Below, piece after piece: positions 5,761-12,942 of a stretch of 18,993 bases of DNA; the stretch's first letter is position 1; every line of letters begins with the position of its first letter. A program made the translations under genes and the position numbers. The notes below the pieces were generated by a model. It did no database searches. It saw only the letters and a program-made list of their open reading frames with translations, and was not told the origin of the DNA. Source of the stretch: JBEKYH01 sp049511115 (lineage in GTDB: Bacteria > Planctomycetota > Phycisphaerae > Tepidisphaerales > Tepidisphaeraceae); the NCBI GenBank assembly GCA_049511115.1, contig JBEKYH010000033.1, positions 1 through 18,993 of the forward strand, written 5' to 3'.

Positions 5761-8616
5761 ATGGACTGCGCGATGGAAAAACACGCGGATATAACTCATT
5801 TCTCTTCCACGGAAGCGAAGATCGCTCTCTTCCGCTCATTGTTTCGCGGTCGCGATGACGTCTATCCCCGGCGGTTTGAAAGCCGCAAGACTGGTATATA
5901 CGGTTATTCACCCGTTTGCGCCAACGAGTGGGTTCGTGGCATCTGCGAAAAGCCGAGAATCAAGTGCGCCGAATGTCAGCATCGAAAGTTCCTGCCGATC
6001 ACGGACGACGTGATTCGCCAACATCTCTCTGGTCAGGATGATAATGGAAGAGATTTCATCATGGGCGTCTACCCGATGCTTCTGGATGAAACCTGCTTTT
6101 TCTTGGCCGCGGACTTTGACAAGGCAGCCTGGCGCGAGGACTCGAAGGCATTTCTGGAAACGTGTCGGCGATTGAATTTGCCCGCCGCTTTGGAGCGATC
6201 GCGTTCAGGCAATGGTGGACACATCTGGTTGTTCTTCCGCGAACCCATTCCAGCTATCCTGGCGCGCAAGTTGGGGGCGCATCTACTGACGGAAACAATG
6301 GAGCGCCGGCCGGACATTGGATTGGACTCCTACGATCGGTTCTTTCCAAATCAAGACACGCTGCCACAGGGCGGCTTCAGCAATCTGATCGCATTGCCGC
6401 TCCAGAAACGACCGAGGGAATCAGGCAACAGCGTTTTCCTTGACGACAATTATGTTCCGTTTCCAGACCAGTGGGCATTCCTGTCAACCATTCGCGCGAT
6501 CGGTCGTCGCGATGTAGAAGGTGTTGTTCGAAGCGCAGAAGCCAAAGGGCATGTTGTTGGCGTTCAGTTCGCGCCGGACGAAGAAGATGATGTTTCGCCA
6601 TGGACCGCGCCTCCATCTCGCCGCCGAGCGAACGGCGAGATCACAGGCCCATTACCCACAAAACTGGAACTCGTTCTCGGCAATCAGATCTATATTGCCA
6701 AGGAAGAGCTATCTCCTTCGCTTCGCAACAAGCTCATCAGACTGGCCGCATTCCAAAACCCGGAGTTCTACAAGGCGCAAGCCATGCGGCTCCCCACGTA
6801 CGAGAAGCCTCGAATCGTCGCCTGCGCCGAGGATCATCCGAAGCACATTGGATTGCCGCGCGGTTGCCTGGATGATTTACGGCAACTTTTGTCCGACTTG
6901 AAAATCAAGTCCAGCATTCGGGACGAGCGAAATGCAGGTCAATCGTTTGAGCCGACGTTTCAAGGTGAGTTGCGGCCTGGACAGCAAGTCGCCGCGGAGG
7001 CGATGCTCGCCCATGACACCGGAGTACTGTCTGCAACGACCGCCTTCGGCAAAACAGTGGTCGCAGCTTGGCTGATCGCCAAACGTGGCGTCAACGCGTT
7101 GATACTGGTGCATCGTCGGCAATTGCAGGAACAATGGATCGACCGGCTATCCACGTTCCTTGGATTGCCGGCGCGCTCCATCGGCCGAATCGGCGGCGGG
7201 AGAAGAAAGCCGACGGGCCTTTTGGACGTGGCGGTCATCCAGAGCTTGGTACGCAAAGGCGTGGTGGATGATCTGGTTGGGAACTATGGACATCTAATTG
7301 TAGATGAGTGCCACCATCTGTCCGCTCACAGTTTCGAGCTGGTGGCCAGACAGGCCAAGGCAAAGTTCGTCACCGGATTGTCTGCGACGGTAACGCGCAA
7401 AGATGGTCACCACCCGATCGTCTTCATGCAGTGCGGCCCTGTGCGTCATCGCGTCAATGCCAAGGAGCAGGCGGCCGCGCGTCCGTTTGAACACATCGTG
7501 ATTGTGCGCCCGACCGACTTTCGGCCGTTGCGCGAGGCCAATCCTGACGTGAGAATGCAGTTCCAAGAACTCTATGGTGAATTGATCGCCGACGAAAATC
7601 GGAATCAGCTCATTTGCCGCGAGGTTATCCAGGCTGTTCGAGAAGGGCGTTCTCCGATTGTATTGACCGAGAGGAATGATCATCTTGATTCATTGGCCAG
7701 TCGATTGATGCCGGAAGTAAAACATCTGACTGTGCTCAGAGGCCGGATGAGCCGAAAGGAACTGGAGGCGGCCAGCGAGCGGATGGCCGCGATCCCAAAA
7801 AATGAGGATCGCGTGTTGCTGGCGACTGGCCGCTACGTCGGCGAGGGCTTCGACGACGCCCGATTAGATACGCTGTTCTTGACGTTGCCCGTTTCGTGGC
7901 ACGGAACGATTGCGCAATATGTCGGCAGGCTGCATCGCCTTTTTGATGGAAAACGCGAAGTACGCGTCTACGACTACGCCGATCTCAATGTGCCGATGCT
8001 TTCCCGAATGTTCGACCGCCGTTGCAATGGTTACGAAGCCGTCGGCTATACCATTCAGCTTCCCGGCAGCGCTGTTCCGGGTTGGCCCGCGGAAGTCCCG
8101 CTGCCGGTCGATCCTGAATGGAAAAGCCAATACGCCGCCAGCGTACGACGTCTGGTGCGCGACGGCGTTGACGCGCCGCTGGCAAATCTGTTCGTCCACG
8201 TCGCCAAAACACCTGAACCGGATGCGGAAGGGGTAGATCGGGCGCGAAGCGCGACCGAGGCATTTCTCTTTCGCCGGTTGGAAACGCTGCCCGGTACAGC
8301 AGGCCGATTTCGTCTCAACGCTGAATTACCGATTCCGTTCGATGGTTGGGGGAAAATGGAAATCGATCTGCTATGTGCTCCGGCGCGCCTGGCAATTGAA
8401 CTGGATGGCGGCCAGCATCTCAACAATGTCGATGCCTACCGACGCGATCGCCGCAAAGACATTTTGCTGCAGGAAAATGGATACACTGTCTTACGCTTTC
8501 TGGCTGAAGACGTCGGAAAACGCCTCGACGAAGTCCTCGACGTGATTCTGCGAGCATTGGCGCATCGACAAGCGCGGCACACGTCGACTACTCATCCCCT
8601 AACAGTACTCAAGTAG
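5761..8616 (+). CDS. TOTE-like primase-helicase-nuclease fusion
   Basis: A 951-residue cytoplasmic protein with three modules. Residues about 20-270 match an archaeo-eukaryotic primase domain: Cys53, Cys62, Cys69 and Cys72 form a probable zinc knuckle, Asp118/Asp120 lie in LAADFDK, and His154 lies in SRSGNGGHIW, followed by PNQD and GFSNLIALPLQ. Residues about 405-760 are an SF2 helicase: TTAFGKTV with Lys431, DECHH from Asp515, SAT at 541-543, and arginine-finger motif QYVGRLHRLF from 719. Residues about 835-945 form a DUF559/Vsr-like nuclease: EID with Asp869, then IELDGGQH with Glu880, and RRKDILLQENGYTVLRF. This order is the one described for TOTE conflict systems, thought to act against invading DNA. 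All key motifs look intact. GC in sampled lines (47-55%) is far below that of flanking genes, suggesting transfer. An in-frame ATG at 5773 is an alternative start; neither has a clear ribosome site. Confidence 0.87.
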   Translation: MDCAMEKHADITHFSSTEAKIALFRSLFRGRDDVYPRRFESRKTGIYGYSPVCANEWVRGICEKPRIKCAECQHRKFLPITDDVIRQHLSGQDDNGRDFIMGVYPMLLDETCFFLAADFDKAAWREDSKAFLETCRRLNLPAALERSRSGNGGHIWLFFREPIPAILARKLGAHLLTETMERRPDIGLDSYDRFFPNQDTLPQGGFSNLIALPLQKRPRESGNSVFLDDNYVPFPDQWAFLSTIRAIGRRDVEGVVRSAEAKGHVVGVQFAPDEEDDVSPWTAPPSRRRANGEITGPLPTKLELVLGNQIYIAKEELSPSLRNKLIRLAAFQNPEFYKAQAMRLPTYEKPRIVACAEDHPKHIGLPRGCLDDLRQLLSDLKIKSSIRDERNAGQSFEPTFQGELRPGQQVAAEAMLAHDTGVLSATTAFGKTVVAAWLIAKRGVNALILVHRRQLQEQWIDRLSTFLGLPARSIGRIGGGRRKPTGLLDVAVIQSLVRKGVVDDLVGNYGHLIVDECHHLSAHSFELVARQAKAKFVTGLSATVTRKDGHHPIVFMQCGPVRHRVNAKEQAAARPFEHIVIVRPTDFRPLREANPDVRMQFQELYGELIADENRNQLICREVIQAVREGRSPIVLTERNDHLDSLASRLMPEVKHLTVLRGRMSRKELEAASERMAAIPKNEDRVLLATGRYVGEGFDDARLDTLFLTLPVSWHGTIAQYVGRLHRLFDGKREVRVYDYADLNVPMLSRMFDRRCNGYEAVGYTIQLPGSAVPGWPAEVPLPVDPEWKSQYAASVRRLVRDGVDAPLANLFVHVAKTPEPDAEGVDRARSATEAFLFRRLETLPGTAGRFRLNAELPIPFDGWGKMEIDLLCAPARLAIELDGGQHLNNVDAYRRDRRKDILLQENGYTVLRFLAEDVGKRLDEVLDVILRALAHRQARHTSTTHPLTVLK

Positions 8617-8739
8617 AACCGAACATGATTCAGCTTTCTCAATCAGCCGGGCTCCAGCCTCTCAGGAATTTGACCGACCTCCGGGTTTTCACCCTGTGTC
8701 CCTTGAATGGACATATCGAATTCCTGACGATTTGTGAAG

Positions 8740-8773
8740 TCGAACAAGTGACCTCGTCCCAACTTGGGACGCG
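8740..8773 (-). repeat. Degenerate copy of tRNA-Ile anticodon/T-arm segment
   Basis: The 34 nt match the tRNA-Ile gene at 9060-9093 without gaps at 27 of 34 positions, in the same orientation and exactly 320 nt away. The shared blocks are TCGAAC (T loop), GTGACCTCGTCC and GGGACGCG (anticodon stem). The anticodon loop itself has diverged and its U33 equivalent is changed, so it is not a working tRNA. It may be a remnant of a tRNA duplication left by an integrated element. Confidence 0.55.
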
Positions 8774-8960
8774 ACTCCGTTCACCTTAAGCACCACGCCA
8801 AGGCGGCTTACGAAGCCACCCGCCCGATGAAATCAATATAAGGTTGTATTAGGTAGACGGTTATGGTCGCCAATCATCGCGCGACTGTGCTACGGATTCA
8901 GTTATGAGAGAAGCGACACAAGTCGTCAGATATGTCTCCTCAATCCCCAATTTTCGCCCG

Positions 8961-8982
8961 CAAAACGGTAATTACCGTTTTG
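8961..8982. terminator. Perfect 22-bp palindrome, possible bidirectional terminator
   Basis: CAAAACGGTAA is followed directly by its exact complement. An A-tract, a CGGT/ACCG stem and a T-tract give the look of a weak bidirectional intrinsic terminator, placed 62 nt downstream of the tRNA-Ile 3' end on the minus strand. With no loop, it could equally be a dimeric protein-binding or recombination site. Confidence 0.4.
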
Positions 8983-9044
8983 ACGTTTTACCTCGACTCG
9001 ACCGACCAATCGCGCAAGCCATTTTGCTCGCACGATTTACTTAA

Positions 9045-9118
9045 TGGGCCCGACAAGATTCGAACTTGTGACCTCGTCCTTATCAGGGACGCGCTCTAAC
9101 CAACTGAGCTACGAGCCC
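9045..9118 (-). tRNA. tRNA-Ile (anticodon GAT)
   Basis: The minus strand gives a full cloverleaf of 74 nt including the discriminator A. The acceptor stem is GGGCTCG with CGGGCCC (one G-U pair), the D arm is TAGCTCAGTTGGTTAGA, the anticodon arm is CGTCC-CTGATAA-GGACG with anticodon GAT, and the T loop is TTCGAATC. CCA is not encoded; TTAA follows. It has its own sigma70-type promoter. Its 3' end faces the accessory stretch, the usual side for integrating elements. Confidence 0.97.
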
Positions 9119-9140
9119 AAAAATGCAGCGTAGAACGGTT

Positions 9141-9168
9141 ATTCTAGATGTGACCGCGCGACTGTCAA
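9141..9168 (-). promoter_or_regulatory. Promoter of tRNA-Ile
   Basis: On the minus strand TTGACA (9168-9163) is separated by 16 nt from TAGAAT (9146-9141), 22 nt before the tRNA. It is a near-consensus sigma70 promoter, divergent from the lysC promoter. Confidence 0.85.
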
Positions 9169-9218
9169 CCGTTCGCGCTCCTTCTGCGCGATCAAACCCG
9201 GTCGCCGCTGCCGGCGCG

Positions 9219-9246
9219 TTGAGTCCCGACCGGCGATCCCTATAAT
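9219..9246 (+). promoter_or_regulatory. Promoter of lysC
   Basis: TTGAGT (9219-9224), a 16-nt spacer and a perfect TATAAT (9241-9246) lie 11 nt before the GTG start at 9258. Transcription would begin only a few bases before the start codon, giving a very short leader with no Shine-Dalgarno site. Confidence 0.75.
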
Positions 9247-9257
9247 TCGCCCTTCCC

Positions 9258-10496
9258 GTGGCCCTGATTGTGCAAAAGTTCGGCGGAACCAGCGTGGCTG
9301 ACGCCGCGCGCATCCATCACGCGGCGGCGCGTGCCGTCGCGGCCAAGCGGCTGGGCAACCATGTCGTCGTTGTCGTCAGCGCCATGGGCGACACCACCGA
9401 CGATCTCATCAAACTCGCCCGCGAGGTCTGCCAGTTCAAGGACGCCGGCATCGAGCCGCCCAAGCGGGAAATGGATCAGCTTCTGGCCACGGGCGAGCAG
9501 GTCACCATCGCCCTCATGGCCATGGCCATGCACGCCCAGGGACAGGAGGCGATCAGTTTCACCGGCGGCCAGATCGGTCTGGTAACCGATCACGCTTTCA
9601 CCAAGGCCCGCATCCAGAGCATCAACAAACAGCGCATCTTCGATCAGCTTGAGGCCGGCAAGATCGTCATTATCGCCGGTTTCCAGGGCGTGACGCCCGA
9701 AGGCGATTACACGACCCTGGGCCGCGGCGGGTCCAACGCGACGCTGGTCGCGCTGGGGGCCGTGCTGGAAGCCCAAGTCTGCGAGAATTTCACCGACGTG
9801 GACGGCATTTACACCGCCGACCCGCGGCTGGTGCCGTCGGCGCGGAAAATCGAGCGGATCAGTTACGATGAGATGCTCGAACTGGCCGGCCTGGGGGCCA
9901 GCGTGTTGCAGACCCGCGCGGTGGAGTTCGCAAAAAAATACAACGTGCCCATCCACGTGCGCAACAGCCAGAACGAAAACACCGGCACCTGGATCGTCGC
10001 GGAGACGCCCAACATGGAACACATCGTCGTATCGGGAGCGGCCTTAAAGAAAAACCTCATCCGCGTCACCCTCAAGGACGTGCCCGACCGTCCCGGCGCC
10101 GCGGCGAGGATTTTCTCGGATATCGCCGCCGCGAACATCGTCGTCGACGACATCATCCAGAACATCGACGACGACAACACCGCCAACGTGAGCTTCACCG
10201 TCGAGGACGGCGATCTCCACGACATCAAGCCGGTCGTGGAAAAGCTGATCACGGAACTCGGCGGCCGCGCCCGCGCAATCTTCCACACCGACCTGGCCAA
10301 AGTCTCCGTCGTCGGAGTCGGCATGCGCACCCACACCGGCGTGGCCCGCCGCATGTTCCAGGCCCTGGCCGACGCGAAGATCAATATCCAGAACATCACC
10401 ACCAGCGAGATCAAGATCAGTTGCATCATCGCCAAGTCCGAGGGGGCCAAGGCGCTGCAGTTGGTGCATGATGCGTTTGAGCTGGGGAAGACGTGA
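9258..10496 (+). CDS. lysC: Aspartate kinase
   Basis: A 412-residue single-function aspartokinase, the usual length for the class with two C-terminal ACT domains. It phosphorylates aspartate, the committed step toward lysine, threonine and methionine. The N-terminus ALIVQKFGGTSVADAARI carries the KFGGTS nucleotide/aspartate motif; FTDVDGIYTADPRLVP and GASVLQTRAVEFAKKY are typical kinase-domain blocks. ACT1 starts near residue 265 (VTLKDVPDRPGAAARIFSDI) and ACT2 near 345 (VSVVGVGMRTHTGVARRMF), so feedback inhibition by lysine and/or threonine is expected. Start GTG 9258 is chosen because it gives the family N-terminus and lies just after a consensus promoter. It stands alone, divergent from tRNA-Ile; no other lysine-pathway gene is in the window. 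Confidence 0.97.
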   Translation: MALIVQKFGGTSVADAARIHHAAARAVAAKRLGNHVVVVVSAMGDTTDDLIKLAREVCQFKDAGIEPPKREMDQLLATGEQVTIALMAMAMHAQGQEAISFTGGQIGLVTDHAFTKARIQSINKQRIFDQLEAGKIVIIAGFQGVTPEGDYTTLGRGGSNATLVALGAVLEAQVCENFTDVDGIYTADPRLVPSARKIERISYDEMLELAGLGASVLQTRAVEFAKKYNVPIHVRNSQNENTGTWIVAETPNMEHIVVSGAALKKNLIRVTLKDVPDRPGAAARIFSDIAAANIVVDDIIQNIDDDNTANVSFTVEDGDLHDIKPVVEKLITELGGRARAIFHTDLAKVSVVGVGMRTHTGVARRMFQALADAKINIQNITTSEIKISCIIAKSEGAKALQLVHDAFELGKT

Positions 10497-10508
10497 GGGG
10501 AATGACAG

Positions 10509-10537
10509 GGTGACAAGGTGAGGGGGTGACAAGGTGA
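10509..10537. repeat. Two copies of GGTGACAAGGTGA after lysC
   Basis: Perfect 13-bp copies lie at 10509-10521 and 10525-10537. The shorter core GACAAGGTGA recurs in inverse orientation within the loop at 823-833. It looks like a dispersed simple repeat of intergenic DNA. The remainder of 10538-10691 is G-rich low-complexity sequence with no gene seen. Confidence 0.65.
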
Positions 10538-10691
10538 TGAAGGCAGGGCGGGCATATCGCGTAATTGTGGCGACCGCGCTATCTTACCCCTCGCTCAATA
10601 TTTCCGGGGGAGGGCTGGGGAGGGGGCACTTCCGGCAGCGGCTTGGTATTTCGATGCTCAGCAACCGGGAGCCACGCGCGGCTATATAATC

Positions 10692-10958
10692 CTATCTCAC
10701 CCGGGCGTACGCCGCGAGCAGGTCCGTGACCAGGATGCCGTTGATCTTCATGCCCGTTAGATTGGCGTCAGTGATCTCGACCCCGGAGAGATTCACGTCG
10801 TCGAATCGAGCATCGCTCAGATTGGCGTCATTAAATACGGCTCCGGCCAAATTGACGTCGTCGAAACTCGCATTCGCAAGGCAAACGTCGTGAAAGGTCG
10901 AGCCTGTCAGCGCCACGCTGTTGGCCGCGTGTTTGCCGCTCGCGATTGTTGATGGCAT
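10692..10958 (-). CDS. Small pentapeptide-repeat protein
   Basis: An 88-residue protein from ATG 10958, chosen because GGAG lies 5 nt upstream; a GTG at 10988 extends the frame by ten codons. Residues about 17-68 are tandem pentapeptide repeats of the A(D/N)Lxx type, for example SFDDVNLAGAVFNDANLSD and ARFDDVNLSG, which fold as a right-handed quadrilateral beta-helix. There is no signal peptide or membrane segment. The repeat section makes only about two or three coils, much shorter than Qnr/MfpA gyrase-protecting proteins, so a gyrase role is not supported. Function unknown. It is downstream of the two-TM protein gene on the same strand. Confidence 0.82.
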   Translation of the reverse strand: MPSTIASGKHAANSVALTGSTFHDVCLANASFDDVNLAGAVFNDANLSDARFDDVNLSGVEITDANLTGMKINGILVTDLLAAYARVR

Positions 10959-11042
10959 ATTTGCTCCAGATGTTGATTCATATGACACTCACAGATAACT
11001 AAAGGTGTGAACGTGGCGTTTTTCCGGCAATCCTCGCAGACA

Positions 11043-11336
11043 TCATTGCCTGCCACGGTCATGGGACCATATAGCGATTAAAAAGGTGCCCCAGATAAAT
11101 CCGACAGATGCAAGTGCAAACACAAGATGGAGCAAGGTTACCAGCCAAAATCCCAAAGGATCGGACGCTCGTTTGAACTTCATGCCTCTATTTAGAGTGC
11201 GACCACTCCATATCTCTACTCCCGGAATTCCTACCGCGACAATCGTCATGAAAGATATGACAACATACGCCAAACGGCGGGAACCACCTTCGGAATCGTT
11301 AATGCGGCCCAGGATTAACGTCGCGAAGCGCATCAT
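11043..11336 (-). CDS. Small two-TM membrane protein, unknown function
   Basis: Start at ATG 11336 is supported by AGGTGG 8 nt upstream (11345-11350); an upstream in-frame ATG at 11390 lacks such a site. The 97-residue product has two hydrophobic helices, LAYVVISFMTIVAVGIPGVEI and FWLVTLLHLVFALASVGFIW, the second followed by GTFLIAIW and a short charged tail (SHDRGRQ). The loop between them is basic (RTLNRGMKFKRASD). No domain is recognised. It lies between the CopG-type antitoxin gene and the pentapeptide gene on the same strand, where the antitoxin's partner would be expected, but it does not look like a PIN or RelE toxin. Confidence 0.65.
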   Translation of the reverse strand: MMRFATLILGRINDSEGGSRRLAYVVISFMTIVAVGIPGVEIWSGRTLNRGMKFKRASDPLGFWLVTLLHLVFALASVGFIWGTFLIAIWSHDRGRQ

Positions 11337-11424
11337 TTTTTGGGCCACCTTCGTCCGTTGCAAGCAGGTGTAATTCCGCACAATGAACACGTTGCGAGAA
11401 GTAAGTTGCCAGCCAGAGACATCC

Positions 11425-11640
11425 TTATGAGACGGCCTCGGACACGTTCTTATCGGTCAAATAGCCCTGAGCTTTAGCAAATGGTAATGTCTTCGCTCGC
11501 AAGGTCCGGAACCGCCGAACCGCCAAATAACGTCGAAGCGAGTCGCGCACCACGTCGCTCATCGTTCGCCGCTGCTCACGGCTGACTCTTTGCAACTCGC
11601 GGCGAAGCGAATCGGAGATTCGTATCGTCAGTCTTCTCAT
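11425..11640 (-). CDS. Ribbon-helix-helix (CopG-type) antitoxin-like protein
   Basis: 71 residues from ATG 11640; an in-frame ATG at 11652 is possible. The N-terminal RRLTIRISDSLRRELQRVS is a beta-strand plus helix, followed by RRTMSDVVRDSLRRYLA, giving the ribbon-helix-helix DNA-binding fold. The tail LRAKTLPFAKAQGYLTDKNV is typical of antitoxins paired with PIN-domain (VapC-type) toxins. In such pairs the toxin follows directly; here the next gene encodes a membrane protein, so this antitoxin is an orphan or a relic. TACAAT at 11656-11651, 10 nt before the ATG, is a plausible -10 box giving a very short leader. Confidence 0.85.
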   Translation of the reverse strand: MRRLTIRISDSLRRELQRVSREQRRTMSDVVRDSLRRYLAVRRFRTLRAKTLPFAKAQGYLTDKNVSEAVS

Positions 11641-11650
11641 CTCGCCCACC

Positions 11651-11656
11651 ATTGTA
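11651..11656 (-). promoter_or_regulatory. Putative -10 box of the CopG-type gene
   Basis: TACAAT on the minus strand lies 10 nt before ATG 11640, the same position as the -10 boxes of the response regulator and lysC. No good -35 is seen at 16-18 nt. Confidence 0.35.
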
Positions 11657-11681
11657 ACGCGCCTAGCTCTCGCCAAAAGCC

Positions 11682-11719
11682 AAAAAAATCACCCTCCCCC
11701 GCATTCCGGGAAAGGGTGA
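11682..11719 (-). terminator. Intrinsic terminator of the recombinase gene run
   Basis: On the minus strand TCACCCTTTCCC pairs with GGGGGAGGGTGA as a 12-bp stem with two G-U pairs and a 7-nt loop, followed at once by seven T (11688-11682). It lies 38 nt after the recombinase stop codon and before the CopG-type gene. Confidence 0.9.
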
Positions 11720-11757
11720 CAGTTTCCAGCCTTCTATCGCGTTCTCGCAATCCGCTC

Positions 11758-12942
11758 TCAGGCCGTCTTCGCCGGGGGCAGCGGGCGCATCATCTGCTGA
11801 TTGGCCACCGATGCCGGATGCGGAATCGACGGTGCATCCGCTCGCGGATGGGCCTGGTCGTAGACCTGCTTCATCCGATTCGTCGTCAGGTGCGTGTAAA
11901 TCTGCGTCGTGCTCAGGCTCTGGTGACCCAGCAGTTCCTGAACGCTGCGCAGGTCGGCGCCGTTGTTCAGCAGATGCGTGGCAAAGCTGTGCCGCAATGT
12001 GTGGGGGCTGATCCCCGGATCAAGACCGGCCGCCTGGAGATATTTGTCCAGTTTGCGCCGCACTGAGCGCGTGCTCAGCGGCTGGCCGTGCTTGTTGAGG
12101 AAGACGCGCATCTGGTGGTCGCCCTGGCTGCGGATGTCATGCGACCGCATGTCGAAATACTTCCGCACGGCGTTGATCGCCTGGCTGCCGATGGGCGTGA
12201 GGCGCTGCTTGCGGCCCTTGCCGCGCACGCGGAGGACGCCTTCGGTCAGGTCAACGTCTTCGGTGGTGAGGTCCACCAGTTCGCTCACGCGGATGCCGCT
12301 GGAGTAGAGAACTTCCAGCATGGCTTTGTCGCGGGCCGAGAGGAGGTCCGCGTCGCCGGGGGCATCGAGGAGCTTTTGCACCTGCTCCAGGTCCAGACAC
12401 TTGGGCAGGCGCTTTTCCTGCTTGGGCGTGCGGATGGTGGAGAGGGGATTGACGCTGAGCATTCCGCGCCGCACCAAAAACTTATAGAACGACCGCAACG
12501 TCGCCAGCTTGCGCGCCGTGGTGCTCTTGGTGTAATTCTGGCCATACAGATAGGCCAGGAATTCGCGCACCGTCATCGGATCGCAGGCAAGCTGCCGGTC
12601 ATCCTGTGACTGCTCCGCCGGGGCAAGCTGCCGCTCGTTGTTGGCTCCGCGGCCGATCTCGCCCATGAGGAACTGGCCGAACTGGATGAGGTCCGCGCCG
12701 TAGCTCTTGACGGTGTAATCGCTGAAATGCTTTTCCAGCCGCAGATAGTCGAGGAACTGCCGGACCAGCGGTGAAAACGGCTTGTTGGGCAAGCCGGGGA
12801 TCGCGCTGGGGCCGGGAGTCGCCTCCGGGGCTTCCGAGGAAATCCTGAGCAGCGGTTCATTGGGGGCCAGGTCGGGAGCTGAACTAAACGCTTCCGCGCT
12901 AGCTGGTGACGCCGAGGTGAGAGAGATGGGGACGGTATTCAT
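11758..12942 (-). CDS. xerC: Tyrosine recombinase, XerC/XerD type
   Basis: 394 residues from ATG 12942 (MNTVPISLTS); the frame stays open 120 codons further upstream but that part is not protein-like. Xer recombinases resolve chromosome dimers at dif. The first 55 or so residues are a Pro/Ala/Ser-rich extension not seen in the roughly 300-residue Xer core. The core-binding domain (about 58-175) contains a charged insertion of about 25 residues after FLMGEIGRG. The catalytic domain has every expected residue: Arg in SSGIRVSELVDL, Lys in RGKGRKQRL, His-x-x-Arg in SPHTLRHSFATHLL, His in LLGHQSLSTT, and nucleophile Tyr in TQIYTHL. XerC versus XerD cannot be settled from one sequence. It is the last gene of a minus-strand run ending in a strong terminator. 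The 238 nt before it hold no recognisable gene. Confidence 0.92.
   Translation of the reverse strand: MNTVPISLTSASPASAEAFSSAPDLAPNEPLLRISSEAPEATPGPSAIPGLPNKPFSPLVRQFLDYLRLEKHFSDYTVKSYGADLIQFGQFLMGEIGRGANNERQLAPAEQSQDDRQLACDPMTVREFLAYLYGQNYTKSTTARKLATLRSFYKFLVRRGMLSVNPLSTIRTPKQEKRLPKCLDLEQVQKLLDAPGDADLLSARDKAMLEVLYSSGIRVSELVDLTTEDVDLTEGVLRVRGKGRKQRLTPIGSQAINAVRKYFDMRSHDIRSQGDHQMRVFLNKHGQPLSTRSVRRKLDKYLQAAGLDPGISPHTLRHSFATHLLNNGADLRSVQELLGHQSLSTTQIYTHLTTNRMKQVYDQAHPRADAPSIPHPASVANQQMMRPLPPAKTA

Larger units (their letters stand above)
8617..9044. other. Gene-free AT-richer spacer with tRNA-like remnant
   Basis: These 428 nt between the TOTE-like gene and tRNA-Ile hold no convincing gene. They contain a 34-nt degenerate tRNA copy (8740-8773) and a 22-bp palindrome (8961-8982), listed separately. 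The minus strand has a stop-free run of about 45 codons ending at TGA 8643, but with no convincing start. The rest shows no recognisable feature. Confidence 0.6.

Noticed and set aside
8740..8773. A second functional tRNA gene
   Set aside because: No acceptor stem or D arm can be formed and the anticodon loop lacks U33; only a 34-nt remnant is supported.
8643..8780. About 45 stop-free minus-strand codons including NPEVGQIPERLEPG
   Set aside because: The translation looks somewhat protein-like and may belong to a dispersed repeat, but there is no start codon context, and part of it overlaps the tRNA-like segment. Not called as a gene.
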